A DNA stretch of 60,101 nt, taken from assembly GCA_018661505.1 (NCBI GenBank), contig JABJIE010000088.1:1-60101 (forward strand), written 5' to 3'. Shown piece after piece: positions 35,472 through 46,193 of this stretch. The stretch's first letter is position 1; each line of letters starts with the position of its first letter. Position numbers and translations under genes: made by a program. The DNA is from Lentimicrobiaceae bacterium (lineage in GTDB: Bacteria; Bacteroidota; Bacteroidia; Bacteroidales; F082). The notes beneath the pieces were generated by a model that made no database searches, was not told the origin of the DNA, and was given only the letters and a program-made list of their open reading frames with translations.

Positions 35472-37745
35472 CTAAACAATTTTTAGTTTGGCAAATCGTA
35501 ATAAGAGGTTTTTATTTCCAACACTATTAAAAAATACAGTTGCTTTCATATTCGGACCGCTACCTTCAATTGATATTATTTTACCTCGGCCAAACTTAGC
35601 ATGTTCCACATCAGCTCCTGATTTTAGCTCAGAGATATCTGAATCTTCCGTCGGTTCGGCACCACTATTACTTAATGGCATGAGGTTTCGTTTTTTGAAT
35701 GAATGCTGACCAGTATCAGACTGAGTTTTTGAAAAGTTACTCTCTCGATTGGATAGATTAAGACTTTCTTTGGGCTTATCTATCAGGCCTTCTTCTATTT
35801 CATCAAGAAATCTGCTTGGTTCAGTTATAGTAAAATTACCCCATCGATATCTGGTCTCCGCATGAGATAAAGTAACTGTCTCCATTGCACGCGTTAATGC
35901 AACATAAAATAGCCTTCTTTCTTCTTCTAGTTCTGTGCGTGTTGTAATTGATTGAATGGAAGGAAATAAGTTTTCTTCAAGACCTACAATATAAACATGT
36001 GGGAATTCTAAACCTTTTGAGGCATGAATAGTCATCATCATAACCTTGTCACGATCTTCATCATCATCAGAATCAGCATCTGTTAAAAGTGCAACATCTT
36101 CCATGAACTCATCCAAGGTTTTGTGAACAGACATATCACCCTCGCTTTTTTCTATTGCTTTTTCTGTAAACTCTTTGATTCCATTAAGAAGTTCCTCAAT
36201 ATTTTCGACTCTGCTTATTGCCTCAGGTGTGTCTTCTTCTCGAAACATTTTTAGCAGCCCTGACGATACCGCAATATGATTTGCAGTTTCATATGCATCT
36301 TTACTTTTGTTTACAACACAAAAGCTATTAATCATTGTGCTGAAGTTGTTTAATTTTAAAACAATTCCAGAGTTTACCTTCAGATCATATTGTGCTGGAT
36401 TATTAATAACCTCCCAAATATTAACATTGTTGATGTCGGCCGCAACAATAATTTTCTCAATTGTTGTTTTACCTATACCACGAGCAGGTGTATTAATAAT
36501 CCTTTGAAGGGCATCTTCATCGTTATTGTTAATGACTAATCTAAAATAGGCAAGCAAATCTTTTATTTCTTTCCTTGTATAAAAGGATTGCCCACTATAT
36601 ATTCTGTAGGGAATGTTTTTCTTTCTTAAAGCCTCTTCAATACTTCGAGACTGAGCATTGGTGCGGTAAAGTATTGTAAATTTATCATTGGATAACTGTT
36701 CATTCATTTTCTTTTCAAAAATGGAATCGGCTATCATTTTTCCTTCCTCAGTATCACTTTGAGCCTTGAAGTAACCAATTTTATTTCCAGTATTATTATC
36801 TGTCCAAACAGTTTTTTTTATCTGTTCCTTATTGAAAGTAATAACCTGATTTGCCGCTTCAACAATCGTTTTGGTTGATCTGTAATTTTGTTCTAATTTG
36901 AACATCTTGAAATCAGGATAGTCACTTTTAAAATTCAAGATGTTACTGATGTTTGCACCTCGAAAACCGTAAATGCTTTGTGCATCATCTCCAACAACAC
37001 ATATTTGTTCAGTATTGGCGGCAAGTTTTTTTACAATTAGATACTGAGCGTGGTTTGTATCTTGATACTCATCAACCAATGTGTATTTAAACTTTTGCTG
37101 GTATTTATACAGGACTTTTGGAAATCTTGAAAACAGTATGTATGTATTAAAAAGGAGATCGTCAAAATCCATCGCATCAGCTCTCTTGAGCCGTGATTGA
37201 TATCTTGAGTAAATTTCTTTTATGTAGGGCTTTCGAGCACTTTCATCAGCAGACTGTATGTCAGAATCATTTGCGTACTCATCAGTGCTAATTAGTGATG
37301 ACTTTGCCATTGAAATTCTGCTCGATACATATGATGGAGAATACTGTTTAGTATCAAGCTTCATATCAGATATAATGTTTTTTATGAGCCTTTTACTGTC
37401 ATTACTATCATAAATTGTATAATTTGATGGGTATCCTAAATAATGTCCTTCAATACGAAGAATTTTAGCAAAAATTGAGTGAAAAGTACCCATCCAAACA
37501 TTTCTTGCGTCACCATCACCTATAAGATTTATGACTCTTTCTTTCATTTCTCTTGCAGCCTTATTTGTAAATGTTAGCGCGAGAATGTTAAAGGGGTCAA
37601 TACCTTTGGATAATAAGTAGGCAATACGATAAGTTAAAACTCGTGTTTTTCCTGACCCTGCTCCAGCAATTACCATGGTTGGACCATTTATTTGAGTAAC
37701 GGCCCTAAGCTGGTCTTTGTTTAATTGTTTTAAAAAATCGCTCAC
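35472..37745 (-). CDS. UvrD/PcrA-type 3'-5' DNA helicase
   Basis: A superfamily 1A helicase for nucleotide excision repair, mismatch repair or removal of recombinases. 757 residues. Q motif LNKDQLRAV, Walker A GAGSGKTRVL, motif Ia LTFTNKAAREMKERV, Walker B TLVDEYQDTNHAQY, motif III VGDDAQSIYGFRGA, motif IV QNYRST, motif V TIHASKGLEF, motif VI VALTRA. A C-terminal Tudor-like PcrA domain follows (VEHAKFGRGKIISIEGSG...). The start is GTG 37745; no in-frame ATG nearby keeps the LNKDQLRAV motif in place. It is divergent from the glycosyltransferase gene; -7 box TAATTTTG (minus, 37766-37773). Confidence 0.94.
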   Translation of the reverse strand: MSDFLKQLNKDQLRAVTQINGPTMVIAGAGSGKTRVLTYRIAYLLSKGIDPFNILALTFTNKAAREMKERVINLIGDGDARNVWMGTFHSIFAKILRIEGHYLGYPSNYTIYDSNDSKRLIKNIISDMKLDTKQYSPSYVSSRISMAKSSLISTDEYANDSDIQSADESARKPYIKEIYSRYQSRLKRADAMDFDDLLFNTYILFSRFPKVLYKYQQKFKYTLVDEYQDTNHAQYLIVKKLAANTEQICVVGDDAQSIYGFRGANISNILNFKSDYPDFKMFKLEQNYRSTKTIVEAANQVITFNKEQIKKTVWTDNNTGNKIGYFKAQSDTEEGKMIADSIFEKKMNEQLSNDKFTILYRTNAQSRSIEEALRKKNIPYRIYSGQSFYTRKEIKDLLAYFRLVINNNDEDALQRIINTPARGIGKTTIEKIIVAADINNVNIWEVINNPAQYDLKVNSGIVLKLNNFSTMINSFCVVNKSKDAYETANHIAVSSGLLKMFREEDTPEAISRVENIEELLNGIKEFTEKAIEKSEGDMSVHKTLDEFMEDVALLTDADSDDDEDRDKVMMMTIHASKGLEFPHVYIVGLEENLFPSIQSITTRTELEEERRLFYVALTRAMETVTLSHAETRYRWGNFTITEPSRFLDEIEEGLIDKPKESLNLSNRESNFSKTQSDTGQHSFKKRNLMPLSNSGAEPTEDSDISELKSGADVEHAKFGRGKIISIEGSGPNMKATVFFNSVGNKNLLLRFAKLKIV

Positions 37746-37765
37746 AGTAAATTTTATTGTGTCGG

Positions 37766-37834
37766 CAAAATTAAGTTTTTAGATAAAGAAAAAAGGTGCT
37801 TTAAAGATGGTTTTTCAACAATTAATTAATTTTG
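37766..37834. promoter_or_regulatory. Divergent -7 boxes for the helicase and the glycosyltransferase
   Basis: TAATTTTG is present on the minus strand at 37766-37773 (helicase, leader about 16 nt) and on the plus strand at 37827-37834 (glycosyltransferase, leader about 6 nt). Confidence 0.6.
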
Positions 37835-37844
37835 TATCCGAACT

Positions 37845-39797
37845 ATGAAAGAATTCATTAGAAAGTTTCCGCTTAGTAACAAATATGAATACTACTTATT
37901 ATCAATTATCATTTTGGTAGGTGGTTTTATTCGCTTTTGGAATTATGGAGATATGCCTTTTATGCATGATGAGCTTAGTGCTTTAAGTAGATTGCAATTT
38001 GATAATATATTTGATGTAATAAAGTATGGAGTAATGCTTGGAGATACCCATCCAGCAGGTGTCCAGATATTCCTTTATTACTGGATAAAATTGGGTGGAA
38101 CATCAGAAATATGGGTAAAATTACCCTTCATCCTTTCAGGAATATTATCGATATGGCTTGTTTACAAAATTGGAAAATTATGGTTCAGTAGTGCTGTGGG
38201 CCTTTTTGCTTCTGCAATGATTTCAACCACTCAGTTTTTTGTTATGTATAGTCAGATTGCTAGACCATACTCAAGTGGACTGCTAATCACTTTGATTATG
38301 GTGTTATTTTGGAGTTTGTATTTTTTTGAAAAGAGAAGTTACAGATACCTTATACCTTATGTTTTATTTTCAGCTTTAGCGGCTTATAATCACCACTTCA
38401 GCTTATTGTTTGCTGCAATTGTAGGTTTCAGCGGAGTGATTTTTATAAAATCAAAAAAGGATTTATTACAATATGGTCTAGCTGGTGTTATAATATTCAT
38501 TTTGTATTTACCTCACTTGAAAATATTTTTACACCAATTATCCGAAGGTGGTATCGGAGGATGGCTTTCTAAGCCCGAATGGTCATTTGTTTTTGATTAC
38601 TTCAATTATATGGTTCACTTTTCCATACTAAATTGGATAGTTTTAATAATTATTATAATAGTTGTTGTGTCCATGAGGGGAAATTCTTTTTTAATAAAGG
38701 ATAGCATACTCAAAAGAGCATTATTAATTATATGGTTTATATTACCAGTAACCATAGGCTACTTATATTCAGTGTTGAGAAATCCAATTATACAATACTC
38801 AATGCTAATTTTCTCCACTCCTTATATATATATTTATATTTTCTCATTCCAAAAAAGAATAAAACCCATTATTATATCTATTCTAATAATAGTTTTAATG
38901 TCTGTTAATATTTATGTCTTAGTTAATGAGAGAAAACATTACATGGTTTTCTATAAGCAGCCCTATCAAGAGCTTTTTAATACATCTATAGTTACTAATT
39001 CTGACAAAGATGTACACATAATAGATGATTGTATACCATATTTTCACGATTATTATTTTGATAAATATAATGGAACAGTTGATTATTTCACAAAACGTAA
39101 TAATAACATTAGCTTATTAGAATTTAGTAGTTATGTAGATAGCATTAAAAATGATGTAGTTATTACACATGCGCTAACAGGCTCTGAATTGCAAATTGTT
39201 CAAAATAAATTCCCTTATCATTTAGGTGTCCAGAATGGTTTTACCTATGATATTAATATCTTTTCACGGAAAATGCCAATGGACAGCAATGTAATTGTCA
39301 AAGATACAATTGCATCAACCAATTTTGAGAATAATTATGGTAATTGGCAATATAAATCTTCTGCGGTAAAGCATGACACTGTATATGGTTATTATGTTGA
39401 GTTGGACTCAACAACAGTGTGGGGCCCATCCATTACCTTTGATCTTGAGGAGATTTTAAGAAATAATTATGATGTCTTAGATATTGCTGCTGAGTTTCGT
39501 GTTCCGGAATTTGATTCAAAAACTCTTTTGGTTGGATCTGTTTATAGAGATAATAAAGCTATGTTTTGGAATGCTTCGAATTCCGCAGAGTTTAACTTAA
39601 AAAATGATTCAGTAAAAAATGTATTTCTTACCATTGATATGCGATTAGCACTAAAAAATATTAAATCCTTGGAGGGCATAAAGCTCAAAATATTTGTTTG
39701 GAATAAGAGTAAGTCTTTGGTAGATATTAATAATATTACAATAACATCTCGCCCAGGCAATATGTTTAAATACGGCTTATACAATAGATTACAATGA
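37845..39797 (+). CDS. GT39/ArnT-like membrane glycosyltransferase
   Basis: A 650-residue integral membrane protein. About ten hydrophobic helices occupy residues 15-360. The first extracytoplasmic loop has the acidic motif MPFMHDELSALSRLQ, and the next helix region starts GDTHPAGVQIFLYYWIKLGG, as in PMT/ArnT-fold enzymes that use a polyprenyl-phosphate sugar donor. The C-terminal ~270 residues are soluble and probably periplasmic. It should add a sugar to a lipid, glycan or protein on the outer side of the inner membrane; the acceptor is unknown. It is monocistronic, and the strong rpsL promoter region follows. Confidence 0.78.
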   Translation: MKEFIRKFPLSNKYEYYLLSIIILVGGFIRFWNYGDMPFMHDELSALSRLQFDNIFDVIKYGVMLGDTHPAGVQIFLYYWIKLGGTSEIWVKLPFILSGILSIWLVYKIGKLWFSSAVGLFASAMISTTQFFVMYSQIARPYSSGLLITLIMVLFWSLYFFEKRSYRYLIPYVLFSALAAYNHHFSLLFAAIVGFSGVIFIKSKKDLLQYGLAGVIIFILYLPHLKIFLHQLSEGGIGGWLSKPEWSFVFDYFNYMVHFSILNWIVLIIIIIVVVSMRGNSFLIKDSILKRALLIIWFILPVTIGYLYSVLRNPIIQYSMLIFSTPYIYIYIFSFQKRIKPIIISILIIVLMSVNIYVLVNERKHYMVFYKQPYQELFNTSIVTNSDKDVHIIDDCIPYFHDYYFDKYNGTVDYFTKRNNNISLLEFSSYVDSIKNDVVITHALTGSELQIVQNKFPYHLGVQNGFTYDINIFSRKMPMDSNVIVKDTIASTNFENNYGNWQYKSSAVKHDTVYGYYVELDSTTVWGPSITFDLEEILRNNYDVLDIAAEFRVPEFDSKTLLVGSVYRDNKAMFWNASNSAEFNLKNDSVKNVFLTIDMRLALKNIKSLEGIKLKIFVWNKSKSLVDINNITITSRPGNMFKYGLYNRLQ

Positions 39798-39869
39798 TGC
39801 AGATCTTTTTGAATGGACTCAAAAACTCTGTAATCGCCCAAAAAAAAACAAAAAATTATCCCCAAAGTA

Positions 39870-39899
39870 TTGTTAATAAAAAATATATTTTTACCTTTG
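39870..39899 (+). promoter_or_regulatory. Distal promoter of the ribosomal supercluster (TTG-N19-TACCTTTG)
   Basis: TTG 39870-39872 and TACCTTTG 39892-39899 are spaced exactly 19 nt. The next bases, GCAGCCCGTTTTAAG, closely match those after the promoter at 60058. Confidence 0.8.
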
Positions 39900-39902
39900 C
39901 AG

Positions 39903-40100
39903 CCCGTTTTAAGTGAGTAATAGACGAAACTTACTGAAACAGTAATAGTTAAAGGGACCTGACAAGGTAAAACGATATAGGTTTCCGGCTCAGCAAAAAA
40001 CAGTTTTTACTGAGTGGTTTAAAAAACCCTTCCGGATTATATTTACCTTAAAAGTTTTCTAAGATTATTAGCAGTTAACAAAGTTCTGCGTTGAAAGATT
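39903..40100 (+). promoter_or_regulatory. Structured leader upstream of rpsL
   Basis: Several hairpins lie between the two promoters. AGTGAGT (39912-39918) pairs with ACTTACT (39929-39935). ACCT-GACA-AGGT lies at 39957-39968. A three-way junction is closed by TCCGG (39984-39988) with CCGGA (40032-40036) and contains CTCAG(C)AAAAA/TTTTT(A)CTGAG and GGTTT/AAACC. No ORF of note is present. It is a candidate regulatory leader or small RNA; I do not recognise the family. Confidence 0.5.
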
Positions 40101-40103
40101 TAA

Positions 40104-40111
40104 TACTTTTG
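40104..40111 (+). promoter_or_regulatory. Proximal promoter box of the ribosomal supercluster
   Basis: TACTTTTG followed by CGCGCTCTTAAAA, 41 bases before the rpsL start. No TTG at 19-nt spacing is visible. Confidence 0.6.
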
Positions 40112-40151
40112 CGCGCTCTTAAAAACAATAGGATTAAAATTAGTATTTAAT

Positions 40152-40526
40152 ATGCCTACAATACAGCAATTAGTAAGAAAAGGACGGAAGAAACTCGTAG
40201 ATAAGAGTAAATCTCCTGCCCTTGATGCATGCCCACAACGTCGTGGTGTATGTGTTAGAGTATATACGACAACTCCTAAGAAGCCTAACTCAGCAATGAG
40301 AAAAGTGGCAAGGGTTAGACTTACAAATCATAAAGAGGTTAATGCATATATTCCTGGGGAAGGGCATAACTTACAGGAACACTCCATTGTTATGATTAGA
40401 GGTGGCCGTGTAAAAGATCTTCCAGGAGTAAGATATCATATCATTCGCGGTGCGCTTGATACATCAGGTGTTGAGGGTAGAACTCAGCGTAGATCAAAAT
40501 ACGGTACTAAACGTCCAAAAAAATAA
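40152..40526 (+). CDS. rpsL: 30S ribosomal protein S12
   Basis: Decoding-centre protein of the small subunit, 124 residues. The family block [18 protein letters not shown] is intact, with lysine at position 43, and [13 protein letters not shown] is present, so the classic streptomycin-resistance positions look wild type. First gene of the str-S10-spc-alpha supercluster, preceded by two promoters and a structured leader. Confidence 0.98.
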   Translation: MPTIQQLVRKGRKKLVDKSKSPALDACPQRRGVCVRVYTTTPKKPNSAMRKVARVRLTNHKEVNAYIPGEGHNLQEHSIVMIRGGRVKDLPGVRYHIIRGALDTSGVEGRTQRRSKYGTKRPKK

Positions 40527-40548
40527 TTAACAGCATAAGCTTTATAAC

Positions 40549-41016
40549 ATGAGAAAAGCGAAACCAAAAATACGCATCATCCTTCCAGACCCAAAGTACA
40601 ATGATGTACTTGTTACTCAGTTTGTAAATAACATGATGTTTGGAGGTAAAAAAAATACAGCATACAGGTTATTTTACGAAGCTATGGATATCGTAGCGGA
40701 TAAGACAAATGAAGATCCTGTTGATGTTTGGAAAAAAGCTTTGGCAAACGTTACTCCTAATGTAGAAGTTAGAAGTAGACGAATTGGTGGTGCTACCTTT
40801 CAGATTCCTTCTGAGATTAGATCAAGTAGAAAAATGTCAATAGGAATGAAAAACCTTATAGGATTCTCACGCAAGCGTCATGAGAAAAGTATGGGTAAAA
40901 AACTAGCCGGTGAGATTTTAGCTGCTTACAAGGAAGAAGGTGCTGCTTTCAAAAAGAAAGAAGATACTCACCGTATGGCCGAGGCTAACAAAGCGTTTTC
41001 ACATTTCAGATTTTAA
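40549..41016 (+). CDS. rpsG: 30S ribosomal protein S7
   Basis: Primary 16S rRNA 3'-domain binder that nucleates head assembly. 155 residues; typical segments [44 protein letters not shown] and the C-terminal [15 protein letters not shown]. 22 bases after rpsL, same transcript. In many bacteria S7 represses its own operon; no obvious S7 site can be named here. Confidence 0.98.
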   Translation: MRKAKPKIRIILPDPKYNDVLVTQFVNNMMFGGKKNTAYRLFYEAMDIVADKTNEDPVDVWKKALANVTPNVEVRSRRIGGATFQIPSEIRSSRKMSIGMKNLIGFSRKRHEKSMGKKLAGEILAAYKEEGAAFKKKEDTHRMAEANKAFSHFRF

Positions 41017-41037
41017 GAAAAGACTCTATTTAGACTA

Positions 41038-43152
41038 ATGGCAACCCATAACGAAAATACAAGCAAACTTAGCCTGAACCGCAACATCGGTATCATGGCT
41101 CATATAGATGCTGGTAAAACTACCACAACTGAGCGTATCCTATATTACACTGGACGTAATTATAAAATGGGAGAAGTACATGATGGTGGAGCTACCATGG
41201 ACTGGATGGTTCAGGAGCAAGAAAGAGGGATCACTATAACCTCTGCAGCCACAACAGTATATTGGCAGTTGTTTGGTAAGAAATATAAGATTAATATTAT
41301 TGATACACCTGGTCACGTTGACTTCACAGTTGAAGTTGAACGTTCGTTGCGTGTATTAGATGGTGCAGTTGCTCTTTTTTGTGCAGTTGGTGGTGTGGAA
41401 CCCCAATCTGAAACAGTATGGAGACAGGCTGATAAATACAAAGTGCCAAGAATTAGTTTTGTTAACAAGATGGACCGCTCTGGTGCTGATTTCTTTGGCG
41501 TTATTGAGCAGATGAGAGATAGATTAGGTGCTAACCCTGTTCCAATTCAAATTCCAATTGGTGCTGAAGATGACTTTCAGGGAGTTGTAGATCTAGTAAA
41601 GGATAAAGCGTTTGTTTGGGAAGAAGGTTCAGATGGAACTACAGTAGTTGAAGTGCCAATTCCAGAAGATCTTGAGCAAATTTCTCAAGACTATCGCATG
41701 AAACTCATAGAAGGTGTTGCTGAAGAAAGTGATGAGTTACTTGAAAAATTCATGGAAGACCCACACTCCATTACTGAAGAGGAAATGATTAACGTTATTA
41801 GAACCTCTACTCTAAATATGAGTATTACTCCTGTAATGTGTGGTTCGGCGTTCAAAAATAAAGGAGTTCAAATGCTTCTAAATGCTATCATAGAGTTTCT
41901 ACCAAGTCCTCTTGATGTAGAAGATGTAGCAGGCATCAATCCTAAAACTAACAAAGAAGAATATCGTAGTGCAGACCCAAGTGATAACTTTAGCGCACTG
42001 GCTTTTAAAATTGCCACTGATCCGTTTGTTGGAAGAATTTGTTTTTTCCGAGTTTATTCAGGTAAACTAAAAGCTGGTTCATATGTTTACAACGTATCCA
42101 CTGGTAAAAAGGAACGAATAAGTCGAATAATGCAAATGCACGCTAATAAGCAAGAGCCTTTGGAGGTTATTGAGGCTGGTGATATAGGTGCTGGTGTTGG
42201 ATTCAAAAAAATTCATACTGGTGATACACTAACAGAAGACAAGCATCCTATTATATTGGAGGCTATGAGCTTTCCAGATCCAGTTATAAGCATTGCAATT
42301 GAGCCTAAAACTCAAAAGGATATTGATAAAATGTCTCTTGCTTTGGCAAAGCTTGCTGAGGAAGACCCAACTTTTAAAGTTGCTACAGATGTGGATTCAG
42401 GCCAGACTATAATTTCTGGAATGGGTGAGTTACACCTTGATATTCTTGTTGATAGGTTGAAAAGAGAATTTAGTGTTGAATGCAACATAGGTTTACCACA
42501 AGTTAACTACAAGGAAGCTGTAACGGTAACTGTTGATCATAAGGAAACATATAAAAAACAAACAGGTGGTAGAGGAAAGTTTGCTCAAATTCAATTTGAG
42601 TTAGGCCCTGTTGACGAAGGAGAAGAAGGATTGCAATTTATTGATGAAGTTAAGGGAGGTAATGTTCCTAAAGAATTTATACCATCAGTAAAAAAAGGTT
42701 TTCAGAATGCCATGCAGAATGGTGTTCTTGCTGGTTATGCAGTAGACAATTTGAAAGTAACACTAAAAGACGGATCATTTCATCCGGTTGATTCAGATCA
42801 ACTAGCATTTGAAATGGTTGCAAAAGTTGGATATAAGATTGCGGCAAAGATGGCAAAATCAGTATTGATGGAGCCAATAATGAAAGTTGAAGTCGTTACC
42901 CCTGAGGATTATTTAGGAGACGTGACAGGAGATTTAAATAAAAGAAGAGCAATATTAGAAGATGTTTCAGCAAAAGTAGGTTACCAAATCGTAAAAGCTA
43001 AGGTACCATTGTCTGAAATGTTTGGATATGTAACTTCATTACGTTCACTTACATCAGGTAGAGCTACATCAAGTATGGAGTTTGATTCATTTAAAGAAGC
43101 TCCAGCATTTGTTTCAGAAGAAGTGATTAAGAAAATTAAAGGAAATTATTAG
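41038..43152 (+). CDS. fusA: Elongation factor G
   Basis: Translocation GTPase, 704 residues. G1 is [15 protein letters not shown], switch II is DTPGHVDF, G4 is NKMDRSGAD. Domains II-V follow, with [18 protein letters not shown] (domain III) and the domain IV loop region GGRGKFAQ. The ribosomal context between rpsG and rpsJ favours canonical EF-G over the recycling-only EF-G2. tuf, often next in other phyla, is absent here. Confidence 0.97.
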   Translation: MATHNENTSKLSLNRNIGIMAHIDAGKTTTTERILYYTGRNYKMGEVHDGGATMDWMVQEQERGITITSAATTVYWQLFGKKYKINIIDTPGHVDFTVEVERSLRVLDGAVALFCAVGGVEPQSETVWRQADKYKVPRISFVNKMDRSGADFFGVIEQMRDRLGANPVPIQIPIGAEDDFQGVVDLVKDKAFVWEEGSDGTTVVEVPIPEDLEQISQDYRMKLIEGVAEESDELLEKFMEDPHSITEEEMINVIRTSTLNMSITPVMCGSAFKNKGVQMLLNAIIEFLPSPLDVEDVAGINPKTNKEEYRSADPSDNFSALAFKIATDPFVGRICFFRVYSGKLKAGSYVYNVSTGKKERISRIMQMHANKQEPLEVIEAGDIGAGVGFKKIHTGDTLTEDKHPIILEAMSFPDPVISIAIEPKTQKDIDKMSLALAKLAEEDPTFKVATDVDSGQTIISGMGELHLDILVDRLKREFSVECNIGLPQVNYKEAVTVTVDHKETYKKQTGGRGKFAQIQFELGPVDEGEEGLQFIDEVKGGNVPKEFIPSVKKGFQNAMQNGVLAGYAVDNLKVTLKDGSFHPVDSDQLAFEMVAKVGYKIAAKMAKSVLMEPIMKVEVVTPEDYLGDVTGDLNKRRAILEDVSAKVGYQIVKAKVPLSEMFGYVTSLRSLTSGRATSSMEFDSFKEAPAFVSEEVIKKIKGNY

Positions 43153-43168
43153 ATAAATTCATACTATC

Positions 43169-43474
43169 GTGAGTCAAAGAATTAGAATAAAGCTGAAATC
43201 CTACGATCATAATCTGGTTGATAAATCAGCAGAAAAGATTGCAAAGGCGGTAAAATCAACAGGAGCTGTTATTAACGGTCCCATTCCTTTACCAACTCAT
43301 AAAAAAGTATTTACTGTTAACCGTTCGACTTTTGTAAATAAAAAGTCACGCGAACAGTTCGAGTTAAGCACTTATAAGAGATTAATGGATGTATTTAACT
43401 CGTCTTCAAAAACCATAGACTCATTGATGAAGCTTGAGCTTCCAAGTGGTGTTGAAGTAGAGATTAAAGTATAA
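43169..43474 (+). CDS. rpsJ: 30S ribosomal protein S10
   Basis: Small-subunit head protein that also binds NusB in antitermination. 101 residues, with [20 protein letters not shown] and [29 protein letters not shown]. The start is GTG 43169, as no upstream in-frame ATG preserves the family start SQRIRIKL. First gene of the S10 block, 16 bases after fusA. Confidence 0.97.
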   Translation: MSQRIRIKLKSYDHNLVDKSAEKIAKAVKSTGAVINGPIPLPTHKKVFTVNRSTFVNKKSREQFELSTYKRLMDVFNSSSKTIDSLMKLELPSGVEVEIKV

Positions 43475-43501
43475 CTATAAACGGTTTAAAGATTTTTAAC
43501 G

Positions 43502-44125
43502 ATGTCAGGATTATTAGGTAAGAAAATCGGTATGACCTCAATATACGACGAGCAAGGACGAAATGTTCCTTGTACTGTGATTGAGGCTGGACCGTGTGTT
43601 GTAAGCCAAGTTCGTACAAAGGAAGCTGATGGCTACGAGGCGATACAGCTTGCTTTTGAAGACAAAAAGGAAAAGCATACATCAAAGGCAATGAAAGGGC
43701 ATTTTGATAAAGCAAAAACAACACCGAAAAGATATTTAGCTGAATTTAGTAGATTCGAGGAAAAGAAGAGTTTTGGCGATATATTAACCGTAGAGGTTTT
43801 TAACGAAGGAGAATTCGTTGATGTTGTTGGAACATCAAAAGGTAAAGGTTTTCAAGGAGTTGTCAAAAGATATAATTTCCGAGGTGTAAATGATGCAACT
43901 CATGGTCAGCATAACAGGTTAAGAGCTCCTGGTTCCATTGGAGCATCTTCATATCCATCACGTGTATTTAAAGGTATGCGTATGGCTGGCCGCACAGGAG
44001 GAGACAGGGTTAAGATTACTAACCTTCAGGTGATGAAAATTATTCCTGAGAAAAATGTAGTTGTAGTAAAAGGAGCTGTTCCAGGTCCTAATAATTCACT
44101 AGTAATATTAGAAAGATGGAGTTAG
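43502..44125 (+). CDS. rplC: 50S ribosomal protein L3
   Basis: Early-assembly protein near the peptidyl-transferase centre, 207 residues. Family start [29 protein letters not shown], and the central loop [15 protein letters not shown]...[15 protein letters not shown]. Its end overlaps the rplD start by 10 bases, implying translational coupling. Confidence 0.98.
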   Translation: MSGLLGKKIGMTSIYDEQGRNVPCTVIEAGPCVVSQVRTKEADGYEAIQLAFEDKKEKHTSKAMKGHFDKAKTTPKRYLAEFSRFEEKKSFGDILTVEVFNEGEFVDVVGTSKGKGFQGVVKRYNFRGVNDATHGQHNRLRAPGSIGASSYPSRVFKGMRMAGRTGGDRVKITNLQVMKIIPEKNVVVVKGAVPGPNNSLVILERWS

Positions 44126-44748
44126 TAGTTCATAAGGTAAACGGAGAAGCAACTTCAAGAAAGGTGAAGCTTGATGATTCCATCTTTGGAATAGAGCCCA
44201 ATGATCATGCAATATATTTAGATGCAAAACAATATATGGCTGGTCAACGTCAGGGTACTCATGATTCCAAGGAAAGAAGCGACATAATTGGAAGTACACG
44301 TAAGATTAAGCGTCAAAAGGGTACTGGTACTGCAAGAGCAGGTAGCATAAAGAATCCTTTATTCCGTGGTGGAGGTAGAATATTTGGCCCACATCCACGT
44401 AATTACTCCTTTAAACTAAATAAAAAGGTAAAACGCTTGGCAAGAAAATCTGCATTATCATACAAAGCACAAGAAAAGAATATTCTTGTTGTGGAAGATT
44501 TTAAGTTAGAAAATCCTAAAACAAAGGATTTTAAGGAAATATTGAAAAATTTTAACATAGACAGTAATAAAACCTTAGTTGTTTTGAATAACTCTGACGA
44601 GAATATCTACTTGTCAGCTCGTAATCTTCAAAAAGTTAAGGTTCTGAGAGCAGAAGGTATAAATACTTACGAAATACTTAATGCTAAGAAAATTGTTTTT
44701 GTTGAAAGTTCATTGAAAACCATCGTTGAAGTATTCGCGAAAAATTAA
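44116..44748 (+). CDS. rplD: 50S ribosomal protein L4
   Basis: Exit-tunnel protein, 210 residues. The extended tunnel loop [36 protein letters not shown] is intact. The start ATG lies inside the last codons of rplC (10-base overlap). In Enterobacteria L4 represses the S10 operon; no such site is evident here. Confidence 0.97.
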   Translation: MELVVHKVNGEATSRKVKLDDSIFGIEPNDHAIYLDAKQYMAGQRQGTHDSKERSDIIGSTRKIKRQKGTGTARAGSIKNPLFRGGGRIFGPHPRNYSFKLNKKVKRLARKSALSYKAQEKNILVVEDFKLENPKTKDFKEILKNFNIDSNKTLVVLNNSDENIYLSARNLQKVKVLRAEGINTYEILNAKKIVFVESSLKTIVEVFAKN

Positions 44749-44760
44749 AACTGAGAAAAG

Positions 44761-45051
44761 ATGGGTATAATATTAAAACCGGTAATTACGGAAAAGATGA
44801 CCGCAAAAGGTGAGGATCTAAACCAGTATGGGTTTATTGTTGATAAAAGAGCAAATAAACTACAGATTAAGGGTGAGGTTGAAACTCTTTACGGTGTTGA
44901 AGTATTATCCGTAAATACTATGAATTATTCAGGTAAAAGGAAATCACGTAATACAAAGTCTGGCGTAATTTCTGGTAAGACAAATGCCTTCAAAAAAGCT
45001 ATTGTAACTTTACAAGAAGGTGAAACTATTGATTTCTTTAGCAATATTTAG
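44761..45051 (+). CDS. rplW: 50S ribosomal protein L23
   Basis: Protein at the tunnel exit that docks trigger factor and SRP, 96 residues. Typical start [12 protein letters not shown] and the segment [19 protein letters not shown], then [13 protein letters not shown]. 12 bases after rplD, 2 before rplB. Confidence 0.97.
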   Translation: MGIILKPVITEKMTAKGEDLNQYGFIVDKRANKLQIKGEVETLYGVEVLSVNTMNYSGKRKSRNTKSGVISGKTNAFKKAIVTLQEGETIDFFSNI

Positions 45052-45053
45052 AA

Positions 45054-45878
45054 ATGGCTCTCAAAAAATATAAACCGACAACACCTGGTCAGCGCTTTAA
45101 AATTATAAGTGCATTTGACGATATTACTACCAGTAAACCAGAGAAAAGTCTTCTTTCAGGGAAGAAAAGTACTGGGGGTAGAAATAATAAAGGTAAAATG
45201 ACAATCCGCAACGTTGGTGGAGGTCATAAACAGAAATATAGAATCATTGACTTTAAAAGGGACAAAGAAGGAATCCCTGGTATTGTTAAGACAATCGAGT
45301 ATGATCCAAATCGTACTGCACGTATTGCTTTAATAAACTATGTTGATGGTGAAAAAAGGTACATTGTAGCTCCTCATGGATTAGAAGTAGGCCAGAAAAT
45401 TATGTCTGGAAAAGAAGCTACACCAGAGGTTGGAAATACAATGTATTTAAGTGAAATACCATTTGGTACAGTTATTCATAATATTGAGCTGCGCCCAGGA
45501 CAAGGTGCTAAGATGTCACGTAGTGCTGGTTCATATGCCCAATTGATGACTCGCGAAGGAAAGTTTGCTATCATTAAGCTACCTTCAGGAGAAACTAGAA
45601 TGATTTTACAAACTTGTAAGGCTACCATAGGAATGGTTTCTAACATTGATCATAACCTTGAGAAATCAGGTAAAGCTGGTCGTAGTCGTTGGAAAGGCCG
45701 TCGTCCGAGAGTACGTGGTGTTGCCATGAACCCTGTAGATCACCCAATGGGTGGTGGTGAAGGAAGAGCTTCAGGTGGACATCCACGTTCACGTAAAGGT
45801 TTACCAGCAAAAGGTTTCCGCACGCGATCTAAGAAAAAAGCGTCGAACAAGTACATTGTAGAAAAAAGAAAGAAATAA
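45054..45878 (+). CDS. rplB: 50S ribosomal protein L2
   Basis: Conserved subunit-bridge protein next to the peptidyl-transferase centre, 274 residues. Contains [52 protein letters not shown] with the functional His, and a basic tail [17 protein letters not shown]. Confidence 0.98.
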   Translation: MALKKYKPTTPGQRFKIISAFDDITTSKPEKSLLSGKKSTGGRNNKGKMTIRNVGGGHKQKYRIIDFKRDKEGIPGIVKTIEYDPNRTARIALINYVDGEKRYIVAPHGLEVGQKIMSGKEATPEVGNTMYLSEIPFGTVIHNIELRPGQGAKMSRSAGSYAQLMTREGKFAIIKLPSGETRMILQTCKATIGMVSNIDHNLEKSGKAGRSRWKGRRPRVRGVAMNPVDHPMGGGEGRASGGHPRSRKGLPAKGFRTRSKKKASNKYIVEKRKK

Positions 45879-45903
45879 TTAAGGAGTATTAATTGAACTT
45901 AAT

Positions 45904-46182
45904 ATGAGCCGATCATTAAAAAAAGGACCATTCATTGACATTAAGCTTGAGAAAAAAGTTTTGATGAATGTAGAAGCTAGTAAGAAAACTGTAATAAAAA
46001 CCTGGTCGAGAGCATCTATGATCTCGCCTGATTTTGTAGGTCAAACAATTGCAGTGCACAACGGTAATAAATTTATACCAGTATACATAACCGAGAACAT
46101 GGTTGGACATAAGCTGGGAGAATTTGCACCAACAAGATTATTTAGAGGTCATGCTGGTAAAAAGAATAAAGGTAATAAATAA
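45904..46182 (+). CDS. rpsS: 30S ribosomal protein S19
   Basis: Head protein in complex with S13, 92 residues. Start [11 protein letters not shown]; core [25 protein letters not shown] and [16 protein letters not shown]. Confidence 0.98.
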   Translation: MSRSLKKGPFIDIKLEKKVLMNVEASKKTVIKTWSRASMISPDFVGQTIAVHNGNKFIPVYITENMVGHKLGEFAPTRLFRGHAGKKNKGNK

Positions 46183-46193
46183 AGTACAGAATA

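Noticed and set aside
43464-44299. Minus-strand frames opposite rplC and rplD
   Set aside because: They are antisense to highly conserved ribosomal genes, with no initiation signals or recognisable domains.
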